Origin: Verrucomicrobiota bacterium
GTDB lineage: Bacteria; Verrucomicrobiota; Verrucomicrobiia; Verrucomicrobiales; DEV007
Length of the DNA stretch: 64,000 nucleotides
Assembly: GCA_030625775.1 (NCBI GenBank)
Contig: DAOUQC010000012.1
Span: forward strand, 1-64,000
Direction of reading: 5' to 3'
Part shown: one piece after another, positions 1 to 9,864 of the stretch
Numbering within the stretch: the first letter of the stretch is position 1
Layout of the letters: each line of letters starts with the position of its first letter
Program-made: the position numbers and the translations under genes
The notes under the pieces: model-generated
What the model was told of the DNA's origin: nothing
Database searches by the model: none
The model's input: only the letters and a program-made list of their open reading frames with translations

Positions 1-44
1 CTTTTCTACGCAGGAAATGATTAAGATTTCCGTATTTTTTGGGC

Positions 45-74
45 TTGCTTATAAAGCGGTATGGAGATTATAAT
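45..74 (+). promoter_or_regulatory. Candidate sigma-70 promoter of the dcw operon
   Basis: TTGCTT at 45-50 and a perfect TATAAT at 69-74 are separated by 18 bases. This is the only strong promoter-like pair ahead of rsmH and would start transcription near 80, leaving a leader of about 90 bases to the ATG at 170 or 250 bases to the ATG at 335. No mraZ gene and no obvious MraZ-box repeats are visible in the 170 bases upstream of rsmH, although the window edge cuts the view. Confidence 0.55.
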
Positions 75-334
75 ATCCCCCGTTGCCCTTTAACTAATTA
101 TGGAAATTTGAATCTGATCTGATTTTTCTGATAAAACGCATTAACAGATTGTAACTCGTTGATACACCGATGGTTTTTTCACTTCATCCCATGCTCGAAA
201 AAAACGCCCGATTAGCGGTTCGTTCTACGAGTATCATGAGGGGATCTGAAAGGCCTGCCGTGGGGAGAGGAAGGGATCTGGCCGTGACTTGCCAGAAGGG
301 GAATACATCGGATGAGTGTGCTGCGGATGGACAA

Positions 335-1324
335 ATGGAAAGTCGGGGAGATCAAGACCGTGAAGCTTACCATCTGTCGGTTCTGGCGGATGAGGTGCTG
401 GAAGTTTTGGCCGTGAGTGAGGGTGATGTGGTTTTTGATGGTACGCTGGGAGGGGGCGGGCACAGTGAACGCTTGCTCGAATCCGGTGCACAGGTGATTG
501 CCTGTGATCGTGATCCGGCGGCTCTTGCTTACGCACGGGAGCGATTGGCGGGTTACGGAGAACAGTTCAGGGCCTATCACGGCAATTACGATCAAATGGA
601 TCAGTTGCTGGCGGCGGCGGGTGAGAAAGACGGGGTCGATGGTATTATTCTCGACTTGGGGATTTCATCAAAGCATGTGGATGATGCCGGGCGAGGGTTT
701 TCGTTTGCAAAAGACGGGCCTTTGGATATGCGCATGGATTCCACGGCGGAGTTGACGGCGGAGTTGATGGTGAATGATGAGGATGAAGCTGAGCTGCGAC
801 GTATTTTTTGGGAGTATGGCGAGGAGCGGGCTGCTCGTGCGGTGGTGAGAGCGATTGTGAAAGCACGGGAAGAGGGACGTATCGAGACGACCGGGCAATT
901 GGCGGCACTGATCGAGTCGGTGATTCCCAGGAGAGGAAGGCGTCATCCCGCCACCAAGGTGTTTCAGGCTTTGCGCATCGCGGTAAATGATGAGTTGGGG
1001 CATTTGCAGCGAGCTCTTGAGAAAACAGTGTTTTGTCTCAAGCCGGGAGGGAAGTTGGCAATTATTTCTTTTCACTCTCTGGAGGATCGGATGGTGAAGC
1101 GCTTCCTGCGTCAGCACAGTCTGGCTATGCTGGATCGTCCGGAGTGGCCTGAACCCAAGGTGAATCCTGAATGTTTTTTTTCACTGCCGATGAAAAAACC
1201 ATGGGTGCCTGGCACGTATGAATTGGAGAACAATCCACGGGCACGGAGCGCCAAGCTTCGGGCTGCCGTTCGTTTGGGCAGTGAGAGTCAATCAATGCGG
1301 AACAAAAATAGTTATGCAAAATAA
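335..1324 (+). CDS. rsmH: 16S rRNA (cytosine(1402)-N4)-methyltransferase RsmH
   Basis: SAM-dependent methyltransferase that N4-methylates C1402 of 16S rRNA; by habit the first enzyme of the dcw cluster. The chain shows the family opening YHLSVLADEVLEVL, the SAM loop DGTLGGGGHS, then ACDRD, and downstream DLGISSKHVDD, a GRGFSF stretch, IPRRGRRHPATKVFQALRIAVNDEL and the C-terminal ISFHSLEDR block. The frame is open upstream with ATGs at 170 and 236, but family members usually begin 8-12 residues before the YHxxVL block, which favours the ATG at 335 (329 residues). The upstream extension has no recognisable content, so the start remains uncertain. Its 3' end overlaps ftsL by 11 bases, indicating one transcript. 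Confidence 0.93.
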   Translation: MESRGDQDREAYHLSVLADEVLEVLAVSEGDVVFDGTLGGGGHSERLLESGAQVIACDRDPAALAYARERLAGYGEQFRAYHGNYDQMDQLLAAAGEKDGVDGIILDLGISSKHVDDAGRGFSFAKDGPLDMRMDSTAELTAELMVNDEDEAELRRIFWEYGEERAARAVVRAIVKAREEGRIETTGQLAALIESVIPRRGRRHPATKVFQALRIAVNDELGHLQRALEKTVFCLKPGGKLAIISFHSLEDRMVKRFLRQHSLAMLDRPEWPEPKVNPECFFSLPMKKPWVPGTYELENNPRARSAKLRAAVRLGSESQSMRNKNSYAK

Positions 1325-1655
1325 TCAATATCAGAACAGTCTACAGCTCGCATCAATGGTGCGCTGGGTATTCTTACTTGCTGTTTTCGGAGCGCTGGGT
1401 GCGTCCTTCGTTTATATTCGCAATCTGCATGTGGCGAAGGGTGATGAAATTCGTGCACACGAATATGTCATTCGCGATATGGACAGGGAGATCGAAATGC
1501 TGGAGCTGAGAATTGCGGCATTGATGGATCGCAATGAATTGGCCAGGCAATTGTATCGCCATGACAGCGACTTGCGTGAAATCGAATCCACCCAGGTTAT
1601 CGCATTGCGGCTGGGAGAGAAAAAACAAAATTCAGCAGTGGCGTCCAATCGCTAG
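1314..1655 (+). CDS. ftsL: FtsL-like divisome protein
   Basis: A 113-residue protein with one N-terminal membrane segment (about residues 13-33) followed by a periplasmic helix with heptad-like spacing of hydrophobics (IRDMDREIEMLELRIAALMDR). Size, topology and position between rsmH and the class B PBP gene are those of FtsL, which joins FtsB/FtsQ and activates FtsWI in septal wall synthesis. FtsL sequences are poorly conserved, so the name rests mainly on architecture and synteny. The ATG at 1314 lies inside the end of rsmH, suggesting translational coupling; the open frame extends further upstream but only as overlap with rsmH. Confidence 0.75.
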   Translation: MQNNQYQNSLQLASMVRWVFLLAVFGALGASFVYIRNLHVAKGDEIRAHEYVIRDMDREIEMLELRIAALMDRNELARQLYRHDSDLREIESTQVIALRLGEKKQNSAVASNR

Positions 1656-1678
1656 GCAATTGGAAGTTTAATATTAAA

Positions 1679-3529
1679 GTGAAAGCTGCTGCGACGAACA
1701 ATTCCAGATTGCGAACCAGGATGGCACTGGTATGCACCGGGATGACTGTGTTGTTTAGCATCCTGTCTATCAGGCTGGTGCATGTGCAACTGGTCCAGCA
1801 CAAACATTATTCGGATGCCGTAGAGCGCTATTATGTTCACAAGGCAAAGTTGCCAGCTTCGCGTGGGGTGATTACGGATCGGAACGGGGAGTTGTTGGCA
1901 CGGAGTCAGACGGTTTACACATTGTATGCTGACGCGTATCACTTGCGATCTTATATGATCGGATGTCTCGGGGTGGCTGCAGCGGAGAGCATGGGGGCGA
2001 GAGCGGTGCGGAGGAAATATTCCCATGAGGAAATCAAAGAGAAGTACCTTGAGCGTGTGGCCTCGGTGATGGCTGAACCTTTGGGTTTCTCGACTCTGGA
2101 ATTGCGTCAGATGCTGGCGTCGAAGGAGCAGGGAGAGGTTATTTTGCTGAAAGGACTGGAGGAAGATGAACATCGGCGAATTGGGGAGGTGCTGAAACGT
2201 GAAAGAGTGGGCGGCATTTATTTCAAGACGGGTTCACGTCGGTTTTATCCCAGCCCGCACGCACTGACGCATGTCATTGGTTATGTCAATGACAAGGGGC
2301 AGGGAATGGAGGGGGTGGAGAAAATTTTTGATGGCCAGATGAAAGGGTATGATGGTTATCGGAATATCGAACGGGATCGACGGGGGCAGGAAATTCTGGC
2401 ATTCCGGCGTGAAACAGTGGCACCACAAAACGGTCTGGATGTCCAGCTGACGATCGATATGGGCTTGCAGACACGCCTGGAGGCGGTGGTGGAAGAGGCG
2501 TGGAACTTATACACGCCTGAAAAAATGACGGCGTTGATCATGGATCCTTTTACGGGAGAAGTTCTGGCAATGGCCAGTCGCCCTCATTTTGATTTGAGTA
2601 CGAGGAAGGGGGCCCGGGGTAATATTGCCGTGAGTGACCGCTATGAACCCGGTTCAACATTCAAGATTGTGGCGCTGTCGGCGGCACTGGAGCGGAAAGT
2701 GATTAATCCTCATACAAATATTTTTTGTGAATGGGGGAGTTGGTACACTGGAGGGATGGAGGTGAAAGATCATCATCCCTATGGGGATCTCACTGCAGAG
2801 GGGGTGATCATGAAGTCGAGCAATATCGGGATTTATAAGATTGCACGTTTGGCAGGTAAGAAGTCGTTTTTTGAATACATGCAGAAGTTCGGTTTTGGAC
2901 AGCGGACAGGAATCGATCTGACATCGGAAAGCTCCGGGCGGATTTTTCCTCCTGAGAAATGGAGTCGTCCTTCTTTTGCAAGCATGTCCCGTGGTTACGA
3001 AGTGGCAGTGACGCCTATTCAGATGGCCTCAGCACTGGGGGTGATCGCAAACGGAGGGGAATTGATGAAGCCGCTACTGGTCAGGAAAATAACCGACCGG
3101 CGTGGGCGGACGGTGGAAGAGCACCAGCCTCAAGTTCTGAGGCGTGTGGTCAGTGAAAAAACAGCGCACCAGGTGAGGGAGGCAATGGTGAAAGTGGTTT
3201 CTGAAAAAGGTACGGCCAAGAGAGCCAAGGTGGAAGGATTTTTAGTGGCGGGCAAGACGGGTACGGCCCGGAAAGTTGCCAAGGGGGGAAGGGGCTATCT
3301 AGTGGGTCAGTATGTGGTTTCATTCATGGGTTTTTTGCCAGCTGAGAATCCTCAATTCACGGCATTGGTCATGATCGATGATCCTCATGCCCAGGGGATT
3401 AAGCTCTACGGCGGAACGATCGCGGCACCTGTTTTTGCCAAATTGGCGCAAGAGACTGTGAATTATTTGAATATTCCTCCAACGATCACCAAGCCGAACC
3501 TGGTGTCATCCGATTCCAAGGGGAAATAA
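1679..3529 (+). CDS. ftsI: Class B penicillin-binding protein, FtsI/PBP3-like transpeptidase
   Basis: A 616-residue monofunctional DD-transpeptidase that cross-links septal peptidoglycan. There is a short cytoplasmic N-terminus, one signal-anchor (about residues 15-35), the PBP dimerisation region beginning at SRGVITDRNGELLA, and a transpeptidase domain with the serine motif STFK (Ser about 326), SSN (about 380) and KTGTA (about 526). The start is GTG, 23 bases after ftsL. No C-terminal PASTA repeats follow, so it resembles the Gram-negative form. Position between ftsL and murE supports FtsI over an elongation PBP. Confidence 0.93.
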   Translation: MKAAATNNSRLRTRMALVCTGMTVLFSILSIRLVHVQLVQHKHYSDAVERYYVHKAKLPASRGVITDRNGELLARSQTVYTLYADAYHLRSYMIGCLGVAAAESMGARAVRRKYSHEEIKEKYLERVASVMAEPLGFSTLELRQMLASKEQGEVILLKGLEEDEHRRIGEVLKRERVGGIYFKTGSRRFYPSPHALTHVIGYVNDKGQGMEGVEKIFDGQMKGYDGYRNIERDRRGQEILAFRRETVAPQNGLDVQLTIDMGLQTRLEAVVEEAWNLYTPEKMTALIMDPFTGEVLAMASRPHFDLSTRKGARGNIAVSDRYEPGSTFKIVALSAALERKVINPHTNIFCEWGSWYTGGMEVKDHHPYGDLTAEGVIMKSSNIGIYKIARLAGKKSFFEYMQKFGFGQRTGIDLTSESSGRIFPPEKWSRPSFASMSRGYEVAVTPIQMASALGVIANGGELMKPLLVRKITDRRGRTVEEHQPQVLRRVVSEKTAHQVREAMVKVVSEKGTAKRAKVEGFLVAGKTGTARKVAKGGRGYLVGQYVVSFMGFLPAENPQFTALVMIDDPHAQGIKLYGGTIAAPVFAKLAQETVNYLNIPPTITKPNLVSSDSKGK

Positions 3530-3539
3530 ATTAACTTTC

Positions 3540-5087
3540 ATGAAGCTCAAGGATTTAATAGAAGATTTGCACGTCAAGAGCGTGAGTGGCTCGATGGCTA
3601 CTGACATTCTGGGGATTGCTTATGATTCCCGGCAGGTGTCTACCGGGCAGTTATTTGTGGCGCTTCGTGGAGAGGAAGTAGACGGGCATCAGTATGTCGA
3701 CAGAGCGGTGGAAGCGGGGGCTGTTGCTGTGATGGCTGAGGATCCACCACCACCCGATACGCTTGTGCCCTGGGTGCAGGTGAAGGACGGACGGGTGGCG
3801 ATGGCTCTGGCCGCCGATGTGTTTTTCGGGACGCCTTCGAGTGATCTGGCGGTCGTCGGGATCACGGGCACCAATGGCAAGACAACCACAGCGTATTTGC
3901 TGCACCATTTGATGAAGAGCGTGTGGCGTCGTTGCGGTTTGATTGGAACGACTGGAGTGGAAACCGGAGTGCAATGGTTGCCCGCTTCACACACGACACC
4001 GGAGTCGGTAGAGGTTCAGAGTTTGTTGGCGCAGATGAAGGATGAGGAGTGCCGGGGGGCTGTGATGGAGGTGTCATCCCATGGCCTGGCACAGCACCGG
4101 GTGGACGGGGTGCGTTTTGCAGTGGGGGTGTTCACTAATCTAAGCCAGGACCACATGGATTATCATGGCAGCATGGAGGCTTATTTTGCCGCCAAAAAGA
4201 GATTGTTTGAACTTATGTCGGTGCAAGGGCGCTCGTCCCTGGTAGGCAACAAGCCGCTGATGGTCATCAATAGCGATGATCGTTTTGGTAAACGTTTGGT
4301 GGAAATGGAATTTCCTGAATTGGAGTTAGTGACCTACGGGATGGGGGTGGGTTGTGACTTTCGTGCCACCAATATCCGCTCGGATTTGAATGGGACGGTT
4401 TTTCAATTGCAAATAAAGGGGCGCACGATGCTAGTGCGGATTCCCTTGATTGGCAGCTTTAATGTTTACAATACACTGGCAGCTCTGGCAGCAGCCCAAG
4501 GGTTGAATTTGAATCTGCGTGAAGCCGTTGCCAATCTGGCCACTGCTCCACAGATTCCAGGGCGCCTTGAATTAGTGGGGGGCAGACAGACTAATTTTCG
4601 TGTGTATGTGGATTATGCCCACACTCCGGACGCTATTGAAAAAACGTTGACGACTCTGAAGGAATTGAGACCGGCACGCATTATCACCGTATTTGGTTGT
4701 GGTGGGGACCGGGACCGGGAAAAACGGTCATTAATGGGGCGGGCGGTGACTCAGTTGAGCGATGTGGCTTTTGTGACCTCCGATAATCCCCGTAAGGAGA
4801 GCCCGGAAAAAATTATTGAACAGGTGCTGACAGGAATGACTCGTGGCAGGTATCAGGTGATCGAAGACAGGCGTGCAGCCATCCGGGCAGCTATTGATAT
4901 GGCGGGGGCCAGGGACATTGTCCTGATTGCAGGCAAAGGGCATGAGGATTATCAGGAAATTGATGGGGAGAGGCATCCTTTTGACGACCGGAAAGTGGCC
5001 CGTCAGTACATCGCCGCTACGGTGGAGGGGCGGGCGGCTGATATCGAGGAAGCGCAGCTGGAAGAAGAAGGGAGGGATGACGAATGA
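3540..5087 (+). CDS. murE: UDP-MurNAc-L-Ala-D-Glu:meso-diaminopimelate ligase MurE
   Basis: Cytoplasmic ATP-dependent Mur ligase adding the third residue of the stem peptide. The ATP loop GITGTNGKTTTAYLL lies near residue 105, and the substrate signature DNPRKE (in TSDNPRKESPE) is the DNPR motif of meso-DAP-specific MurE, so the peptidoglycan is predicted to be the DAP type. The length of 515 residues is normal. The ATG is 11 bases after ftsI, and the stop overlaps murF by four bases (ATGA). Confidence 0.96.
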   Translation: MKLKDLIEDLHVKSVSGSMATDILGIAYDSRQVSTGQLFVALRGEEVDGHQYVDRAVEAGAVAVMAEDPPPPDTLVPWVQVKDGRVAMALAADVFFGTPSSDLAVVGITGTNGKTTTAYLLHHLMKSVWRRCGLIGTTGVETGVQWLPASHTTPESVEVQSLLAQMKDEECRGAVMEVSSHGLAQHRVDGVRFAVGVFTNLSQDHMDYHGSMEAYFAAKKRLFELMSVQGRSSLVGNKPLMVINSDDRFGKRLVEMEFPELELVTYGMGVGCDFRATNIRSDLNGTVFQLQIKGRTMLVRIPLIGSFNVYNTLAALAAAQGLNLNLREAVANLATAPQIPGRLELVGGRQTNFRVYVDYAHTPDAIEKTLTTLKELRPARIITVFGCGGDRDREKRSLMGRAVTQLSDVAFVTSDNPRKESPEKIIEQVLTGMTRGRYQVIEDRRAAIRAAIDMAGARDIVLIAGKGHEDYQEIDGERHPFDDRKVARQYIAATVEGRAADIEEAQLEEEGRDDE

Positions 5088-6451
5088 AATCGCTGTCTTT
5101 AGGTGTGCTCGCTGAAATGAGTGGAGGCAGTCTGATCCAAGGCTGCCCTGCTGACCTGGTTGCTGGAGTTTCCAAGGACACACGTGTTTTGACTGGTGGT
5201 GAGCTGTATGTGGCTTTGACGGGGGACAATTTTAACGGGCATGATTTTGTTCTTCAGGCCGAGAAAAGTGGGGCGGCCGGGGTACTGGTGAGTCAGTTGA
5301 CAGCAGATACTGAAGCCTTGTCCGGAGCGGTGATTCATGTCAAAGACACGCTGCTGGCTTTGCAGGAACTAGCGCGTAATTATCGTCAGACTCTGAGCGG
5401 GTTCCGGGTAATCGGGGTAACGGGAAGCAATGGCAAAACGAGCACCAAAGACTTTATTGCTTCGATCCTGAAGCAGGATCACAGTATCAGTGCGACATTA
5501 GGCAATCTGAATAATCATATTGGCTTGCCTCTGACGATTTTAGCGACGCAGGCTGGTGATGCGGTGGGGGTTTGGGAAATGGGGATGAGTCATCCGGGGG
5601 AGATTGAATTGCTGGCGCAGATTGCAGCACCGGATATCGGTGTGATCACTAATGTGGGGATGGCTCATCTGGAGCACATGAAATCGCGTGAAGCGATTGC
5701 CGGGGAAAAGGGAATGTTGGCGGAAAATTTGCCGACGGGCGGTTATTTGATTATGCCCGAGGCGGATGATTTTACTGCGGCTATACGGCAGCGCACGCAG
5801 GCGGAGGTGGTGACAGTGGGAATTGGTAGTGGTGACTTGCAGGCGGAGAATCTGGTCGAAACACCTGCCGGCACTAGGTTTCAGATCATTGATGATGACA
5901 AGCTAGTTGCCGAGGCTGAAATAGTGGTGCCAGGGCGGCACATGGTGCTAAATGCGCTGCTTGCCACGGCTGCAGCCAGGGTCATGGGTGTCGAGTGGAG
6001 TAGCATCGCTTCCGGCTTGAAGAATGCCAGGCTAACGGGAGGTCGTCTCCAGCAGAGCCAGTTGAATGGAATAGAGATCCTGGATGACAGCTACAATGCC
6101 AATCCGGACTCGATGCTTGCCGCCTTGCAAACCCTTAAGCTTTTGCCCTGCGAAGGACGGCGCTGCGCCGCACTGGGAGTGATGGCAGAATTGGGTGAAC
6201 AGGCAGAGAGTGAGCACCGGGCATTGGCGGATGAAGTGGAGCACGCCGGGCTTGATGTTCTAGTGACGGTAGGGGAGCTGCCGGCTTTGATGGCAGAGGG
6301 CTTGAAGGACAGTATTGAGGTTGAAAAATGTGTAGATTGTGATCAGGCTGGTTTGTTTTTGAAGGATTACCTGCGAGCGGGTGACTTGCTGCTGGTCAAA
6401 GGGAGCCGCTCTGCGGGAATGGAAAAAGTGATCGAAAGGCTGAAAGAGTAA
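5084..6451 (+). CDS. murF: UDP-MurNAc-tripeptide:D-Ala-D-Ala ligase MurF
   Basis: Last cytoplasmic Mur ligase, joining D-Ala-D-Ala to the tripeptide precursor. It shows the P-loop GVTGSNGKTSTKD, the family stretch LGNLNNHIGLPLTIL, WEMGMSHPGEIE, the NVGMAHLEH block, and the C-terminal ILDDSYNANPDSM block. At 455 residues it is of normal length. It is coupled to murE by an ATGA overlap and shares one base with mraY (TAATG). Confidence 0.96.
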   Translation: MKSLSLGVLAEMSGGSLIQGCPADLVAGVSKDTRVLTGGELYVALTGDNFNGHDFVLQAEKSGAAGVLVSQLTADTEALSGAVIHVKDTLLALQELARNYRQTLSGFRVIGVTGSNGKTSTKDFIASILKQDHSISATLGNLNNHIGLPLTILATQAGDAVGVWEMGMSHPGEIELLAQIAAPDIGVITNVGMAHLEHMKSREAIAGEKGMLAENLPTGGYLIMPEADDFTAAIRQRTQAEVVTVGIGSGDLQAENLVETPAGTRFQIIDDDKLVAEAEIVVPGRHMVLNALLATAAARVMGVEWSSIASGLKNARLTGGRLQQSQLNGIEILDDSYNANPDSMLAALQTLKLLPCEGRRCAALGVMAELGEQAESEHRALADEVEHAGLDVLVTVGELPALMAEGLKDSIEVEKCVDCDQAGLFLKDYLRAGDLLLVKGSRSAGMEKVIERLKE

Positions 6452-7551
6452 TGTTGTATTATCTGCATCAATGGAGTGAGCATTTCTCAGTACTGAGGCT
6501 ATTTGAGTCTCAGACCTTCCGGGTGGCAGGGGCTTGCGTCACTGCATTTTTGTTATGTTTGATGTTGGGGAACCGGGTGATTTTAAAATTGATCTCGCTG
6601 AAGGCAGGTCAACCAATCAGGCAGGCCAGCGAGGTTCATAAGCTGGCTGAATTGCATGGCGGCAAAGGCGGGACTCCGACTATGGGGGGAGTGTTATTGA
6701 TTGGTTCGGTGATTCTTTCGACTTTGCTGTGGGCGCGGCTTAATAATCCGATGATATGGGCGGTGTTGTTTGTGGGGGCGGGAATGGCAGTCCTGGGTTT
6801 TGTCGATGACTATTTGAAGGTCACCAAAAAAACGTCTGCCGGGGTTTCGGGTAAGGTTAAATTATTGGTGCAATTGTTGGTTGCGGTGGCGGCCATTCAT
6901 TTTCTTTCGGTGCACCCCGAAACAGCGGAGCACATGAAACAACTGTATATTCCGTTTTTCAAGGAGCCGGTTATCAATGACATGGGCTGGCTTGCTTATG
7001 TGTTTTTAGCAGTTGTGATCATTGGTTGTGCCAATGCGGTGAACCTGACGGATGGTCTGGACGGCTTGGCCACAGGTTGTATGATTTCATCAGCCATGGC
7101 ATATGCTTTGTTCACTTATGTGACGGGGCATGTGGTGGCGGCAAATTATCTGCTGATTCCCCACCTTGCCCATGTGGGAGAACTGACCATCATCTGTGCC
7201 GCGATGGTGGGAGCAGGTCTGGGTTTCATGTGGTTCAACTGTCACCCGGCACAAGTGTTCATGGGGGATACCGGGTCATTGGCGATTGGGGGTTTGCTGG
7301 CAATGATTGCAATTTGTGCCAAGCAGGAAGTTTTATTGGTGATTGTGGGAGGAGTTTTTGTTCTCGAGGCGGTATCGGTGATTTTACAAGTTCTGAGTTT
7401 TAAACTTACAGGCAAACGTATTTTCAGGATGGCTCCGATCCATCACCACTTTGAACTGATGGGATGGAAAGAGAGCAAGGTGATTACCCGTTTTTGGATT
7501 ATCTCGATCATGTTTGCCATGTTGGGATTGATGACCTTGAAGATTCGCTGA
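6451..7551 (+). CDS. mraY: Phospho-MurNAc-pentapeptide transferase MraY
   Basis: Polytopic membrane enzyme forming lipid I from UDP-MurNAc-pentapeptide and undecaprenyl phosphate. Diagnostic stretches are GGTPTMGG, FVDDYLKVTKK (Asp pair), NAVNLTDGLDGLA, FMGDTGSLAIGG and MAPIHHHFELMGW with the histidine cluster. About ten hydrophobic segments and 366 residues fit the family. It begins on the last base of the murF stop codon, and murD follows after one base. Confidence 0.97.
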   Translation: MLYYLHQWSEHFSVLRLFESQTFRVAGACVTAFLLCLMLGNRVILKLISLKAGQPIRQASEVHKLAELHGGKGGTPTMGGVLLIGSVILSTLLWARLNNPMIWAVLFVGAGMAVLGFVDDYLKVTKKTSAGVSGKVKLLVQLLVAVAAIHFLSVHPETAEHMKQLYIPFFKEPVINDMGWLAYVFLAVVIIGCANAVNLTDGLDGLATGCMISSAMAYALFTYVTGHVVAANYLLIPHLAHVGELTIICAAMVGAGLGFMWFNCHPAQVFMGDTGSLAIGGLLAMIAICAKQEVLLVIVGGVFVLEAVSVILQVLSFKLTGKRIFRMAPIHHHFELMGWKESKVITRFWIISIMFAMLGLMTLKIR

Positions 7552-7552
7552 G

Positions 7553-8893
7553 ATGAAAGATAAAGGAAAAAGAATAGCCGTGTTGGGAGGGGGATCCAGT
7601 GGGATTGCCGCCGCACGACTGGCTTTGGCCGGAGGGGCCCTGGTGTGGATTTTCGATACTGCTGATGCGAGCAGGTTTTCTGATACTCGTGATGGTCTTA
7701 AAGCAAGTGGGATTGAAATGCGCTGCGGGCATGAAGCCTTGAGTGCACCGGAAAATATTGATTTGATTGTGCTGAGCCCCGGTATTGATCGAGCGACTCC
7801 GCTGGTAAGGAATTTTCTGGCAACGGGTGCAGCGATGATCAGTGAAATTGAGTTTGCTTTTCAAAGGGATCAACGCCCGGTGGTAGCGATTACAGGAACG
7901 AATGGCAAAACGACGACAACCGAATTAGTAACCCATCTGTTGAATGCCAATGGCAAACGTGCGGTGGCGGCTGGTAATTATGGTAAACCTTATTCGGAAG
8001 TAGCGATGGAGGTTGATGCTTGGGATGTGGTGGTTCTCGAAGTCAGTTCTTTCCAATTGGAAGAGATCGATAGCTTTCGACCAGAAGTGAGTGTGTGGAT
8101 GAATTTTGCACCGGACCACATGGACCGGTACCACACCCTGGATGATTACCGAAATGCCAAGTTGCGAATTTTTGAGAATCAGACTCCGCAGGATACGGCC
8201 ATTGTGAAAGCGGAAGATTCGCTGCCGGGGATTGCCGCACAGCAGATTAGCTTCAGTGCTTTTAGTGAAAAGGGGGATTTCACTTACGAAGCGGGTGAGA
8301 TTTTTTATCATGGCATGGCATTGCTTGATTTTAAATCGACTAAATTGCATGGCCGGCATAATGCCGAAAATGTGATGGCGGCAATGGGGGCGGTTTCAGT
8401 TTTGGGGGTTTGTTTTGATTCAATGGGGGAAGCCTTACGTCAGTATATTCCACCTCATCATCGCTGTGAGAAAGTAGGTGAGGTTAATGGGGTGACCTTC
8501 ATCAATGATTCCAAAGCAACCAACCTGCATGCGCTGGAGAGTTCCTTGCGAGGGCAGGAAGAAGCGGTGGTGCTGATCGTCGGAGGTAAAAACAAGGGCT
8601 TGGACTACAGCGAACTTACCGACACAGTTGCTGCGCAGGTGACACAGGTTATTGCCATGGGTGAAATCGCAGCCCCCATTCTGGCCGCATGGCAGAATCA
8701 GATTTTATGCAGCAAGGCTGACTCGCTCGAATCTGCTGTTGAGAGGGCATTTGAAGTAGCAAAAAGAGGGCAAGTGGTGCTGTTTTCACCGGGAACATCA
8801 TCTTTTGATATGTTCAGCGGCTATGTCGAACGCGGTGAAACCTTTAAAGCTATTGTAAACGAGATCAAAACCCAAGCAGGAGAAGAAGTATGA
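7553..8893 (+). CDS. murD: UDP-MurNAc-L-alanine:D-glutamate ligase MurD
   Basis: Cytoplasmic Mur ligase adding D-Glu. The N-terminal nucleotide fold has VLGGGSSGIAAARLAL and LSPGIDRATPLV; the ATP loop is AITGTNGKTTTTELV; a VLEVSSFQLEEI block and the C-terminal FINDSKATNLHALESSL block are characteristic. Normal length at 446 residues. It starts one base after mraY and overlaps the LysM gene by ATGA, so the gene is embedded in a single polycistronic unit. Confidence 0.96.
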   Translation: MKDKGKRIAVLGGGSSGIAAARLALAGGALVWIFDTADASRFSDTRDGLKASGIEMRCGHEALSAPENIDLIVLSPGIDRATPLVRNFLATGAAMISEIEFAFQRDQRPVVAITGTNGKTTTTELVTHLLNANGKRAVAAGNYGKPYSEVAMEVDAWDVVVLEVSSFQLEEIDSFRPEVSVWMNFAPDHMDRYHTLDDYRNAKLRIFENQTPQDTAIVKAEDSLPGIAAQQISFSAFSEKGDFTYEAGEIFYHGMALLDFKSTKLHGRHNAENVMAAMGAVSVLGVCFDSMGEALRQYIPPHHRCEKVGEVNGVTFINDSKATNLHALESSLRGQEEAVVLIVGGKNKGLDYSELTDTVAAQVTQVIAMGEIAAPILAAWQNQILCSKADSLESAVERAFEVAKRGQVVLFSPGTSSFDMFSGYVERGETFKAIVNEIKTQAGEEV

Positions 8894-9798
8894 GAAAAAC
8901 AAAGAGAAGAAAAAGAGGAGGGTCAACCAGTCGTGGATTGATGGGGACTTTGTTTAAAGGGACGCAGCGCTTGCCTGCTCATGTGAGTGATGAACCCGAA
9001 TGGTATCTTGATGGAGCAGAGGTCAAATTGACACGGGTTTTCACCATTGTTTTGATCCTGCATCTGGTTGCTGTCGGTGGAATCCTGGCATTCAAGATGA
9101 TTGAGAAAGCTTCATCCCCATCGATAGTCGTGGATACGGGCAGCACAAGTTCGAAACAGGAAGGCAAGGCTGAAGCCAGGGAACTGGTGACATCCGTCAA
9201 GGCTGCAACCGTTAAGCAGACGGTGAAAGAGCCACTGAAAATCGAGCGCAGGAATTCGGTGATTGTAGCGGACCCATCAAGAAAGGGGATGTCTGTTTAC
9301 CGGGTATCAAATGGTGAAACCCTGCTTGATATCGCACGCGACCAGGGGGTGAGTGTGGCTGAGCTCAGGCGCTTGAATGATTTGCACTCAGGGGATCAGC
9401 TCTATGCGGGCAAATGGCTTTCTGTTCCTGATAAAGAGAGTCCGAGTATTGGTAACGGAGCAAGTCTGGAGAATAAAAATGCTGTTGCCTCCCAGGCAAC
9501 AGCCTTGAAAGCAAAACCGATAGGAAGTCAGGCTTCAAGCCAAGTGGCTCATGTGGCCAAACCGGTAAAAGCTGTGGCAGCCAAACCCGTGGTGGGAAAA
9601 GAGAGAAAAACCCCGGATGTCAAAAAGAAGAACAAGGTTTCTTCTTCGGGCAAGACTTACACAGTGCAGTCAGGGGATAATTTATACTCTATCGCTCGAA
9701 AAACTGGAGTTGGATATTCGGCTCTGATTTCCTTGAACAAGTTGGATAAACCCGAGTTGCTGCAGGTCGGCCAGGAATTGAAACTTCCCGGCAAATAG
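8890..9798 (+). CDS. Membrane-anchored protein with two LysM domains, in the dcw operon
   Basis: A 302-residue protein with a basic cytoplasmic start (RKTKRRKRGG), one membrane anchor about residues 51-73, a first LysM at about 138-180 (YRVSNGETLLDIA ... LYAGKWLSVP), a low-complexity Ala/Lys/Ser linker, and a second LysM at about 257-300 (YTVQSGDNLYSIA ... VGQELKLP). LysM domains bind the glycan backbone, so it probably tethers the division machinery or a hydrolase regulator to peptidoglycan. No catalytic domain is present. It overlaps murD by four bases, so it is made with wall-synthesis enzymes; its exact role is unknown. Confidence 0.9.
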   Translation: MRKTKRRKRGGSTSRGLMGTLFKGTQRLPAHVSDEPEWYLDGAEVKLTRVFTIVLILHLVAVGGILAFKMIEKASSPSIVVDTGSTSSKQEGKAEARELVTSVKAATVKQTVKEPLKIERRNSVIVADPSRKGMSVYRVSNGETLLDIARDQGVSVAELRRLNDLHSGDQLYAGKWLSVPDKESPSIGNGASLENKNAVASQATALKAKPIGSQASSQVAHVAKPVKAVAAKPVVGKERKTPDVKKKNKVSSSGKTYTVQSGDNLYSIARKTGVGYSALISLNKLDKPELLQVGQELKLPGK

Positions 9799-9864
9799 GC
9801 TGACTAAGTTTATGAACTGGTTGGCAGAGCTTTGATTCGATCCTAACGGGGAAATATATTTATC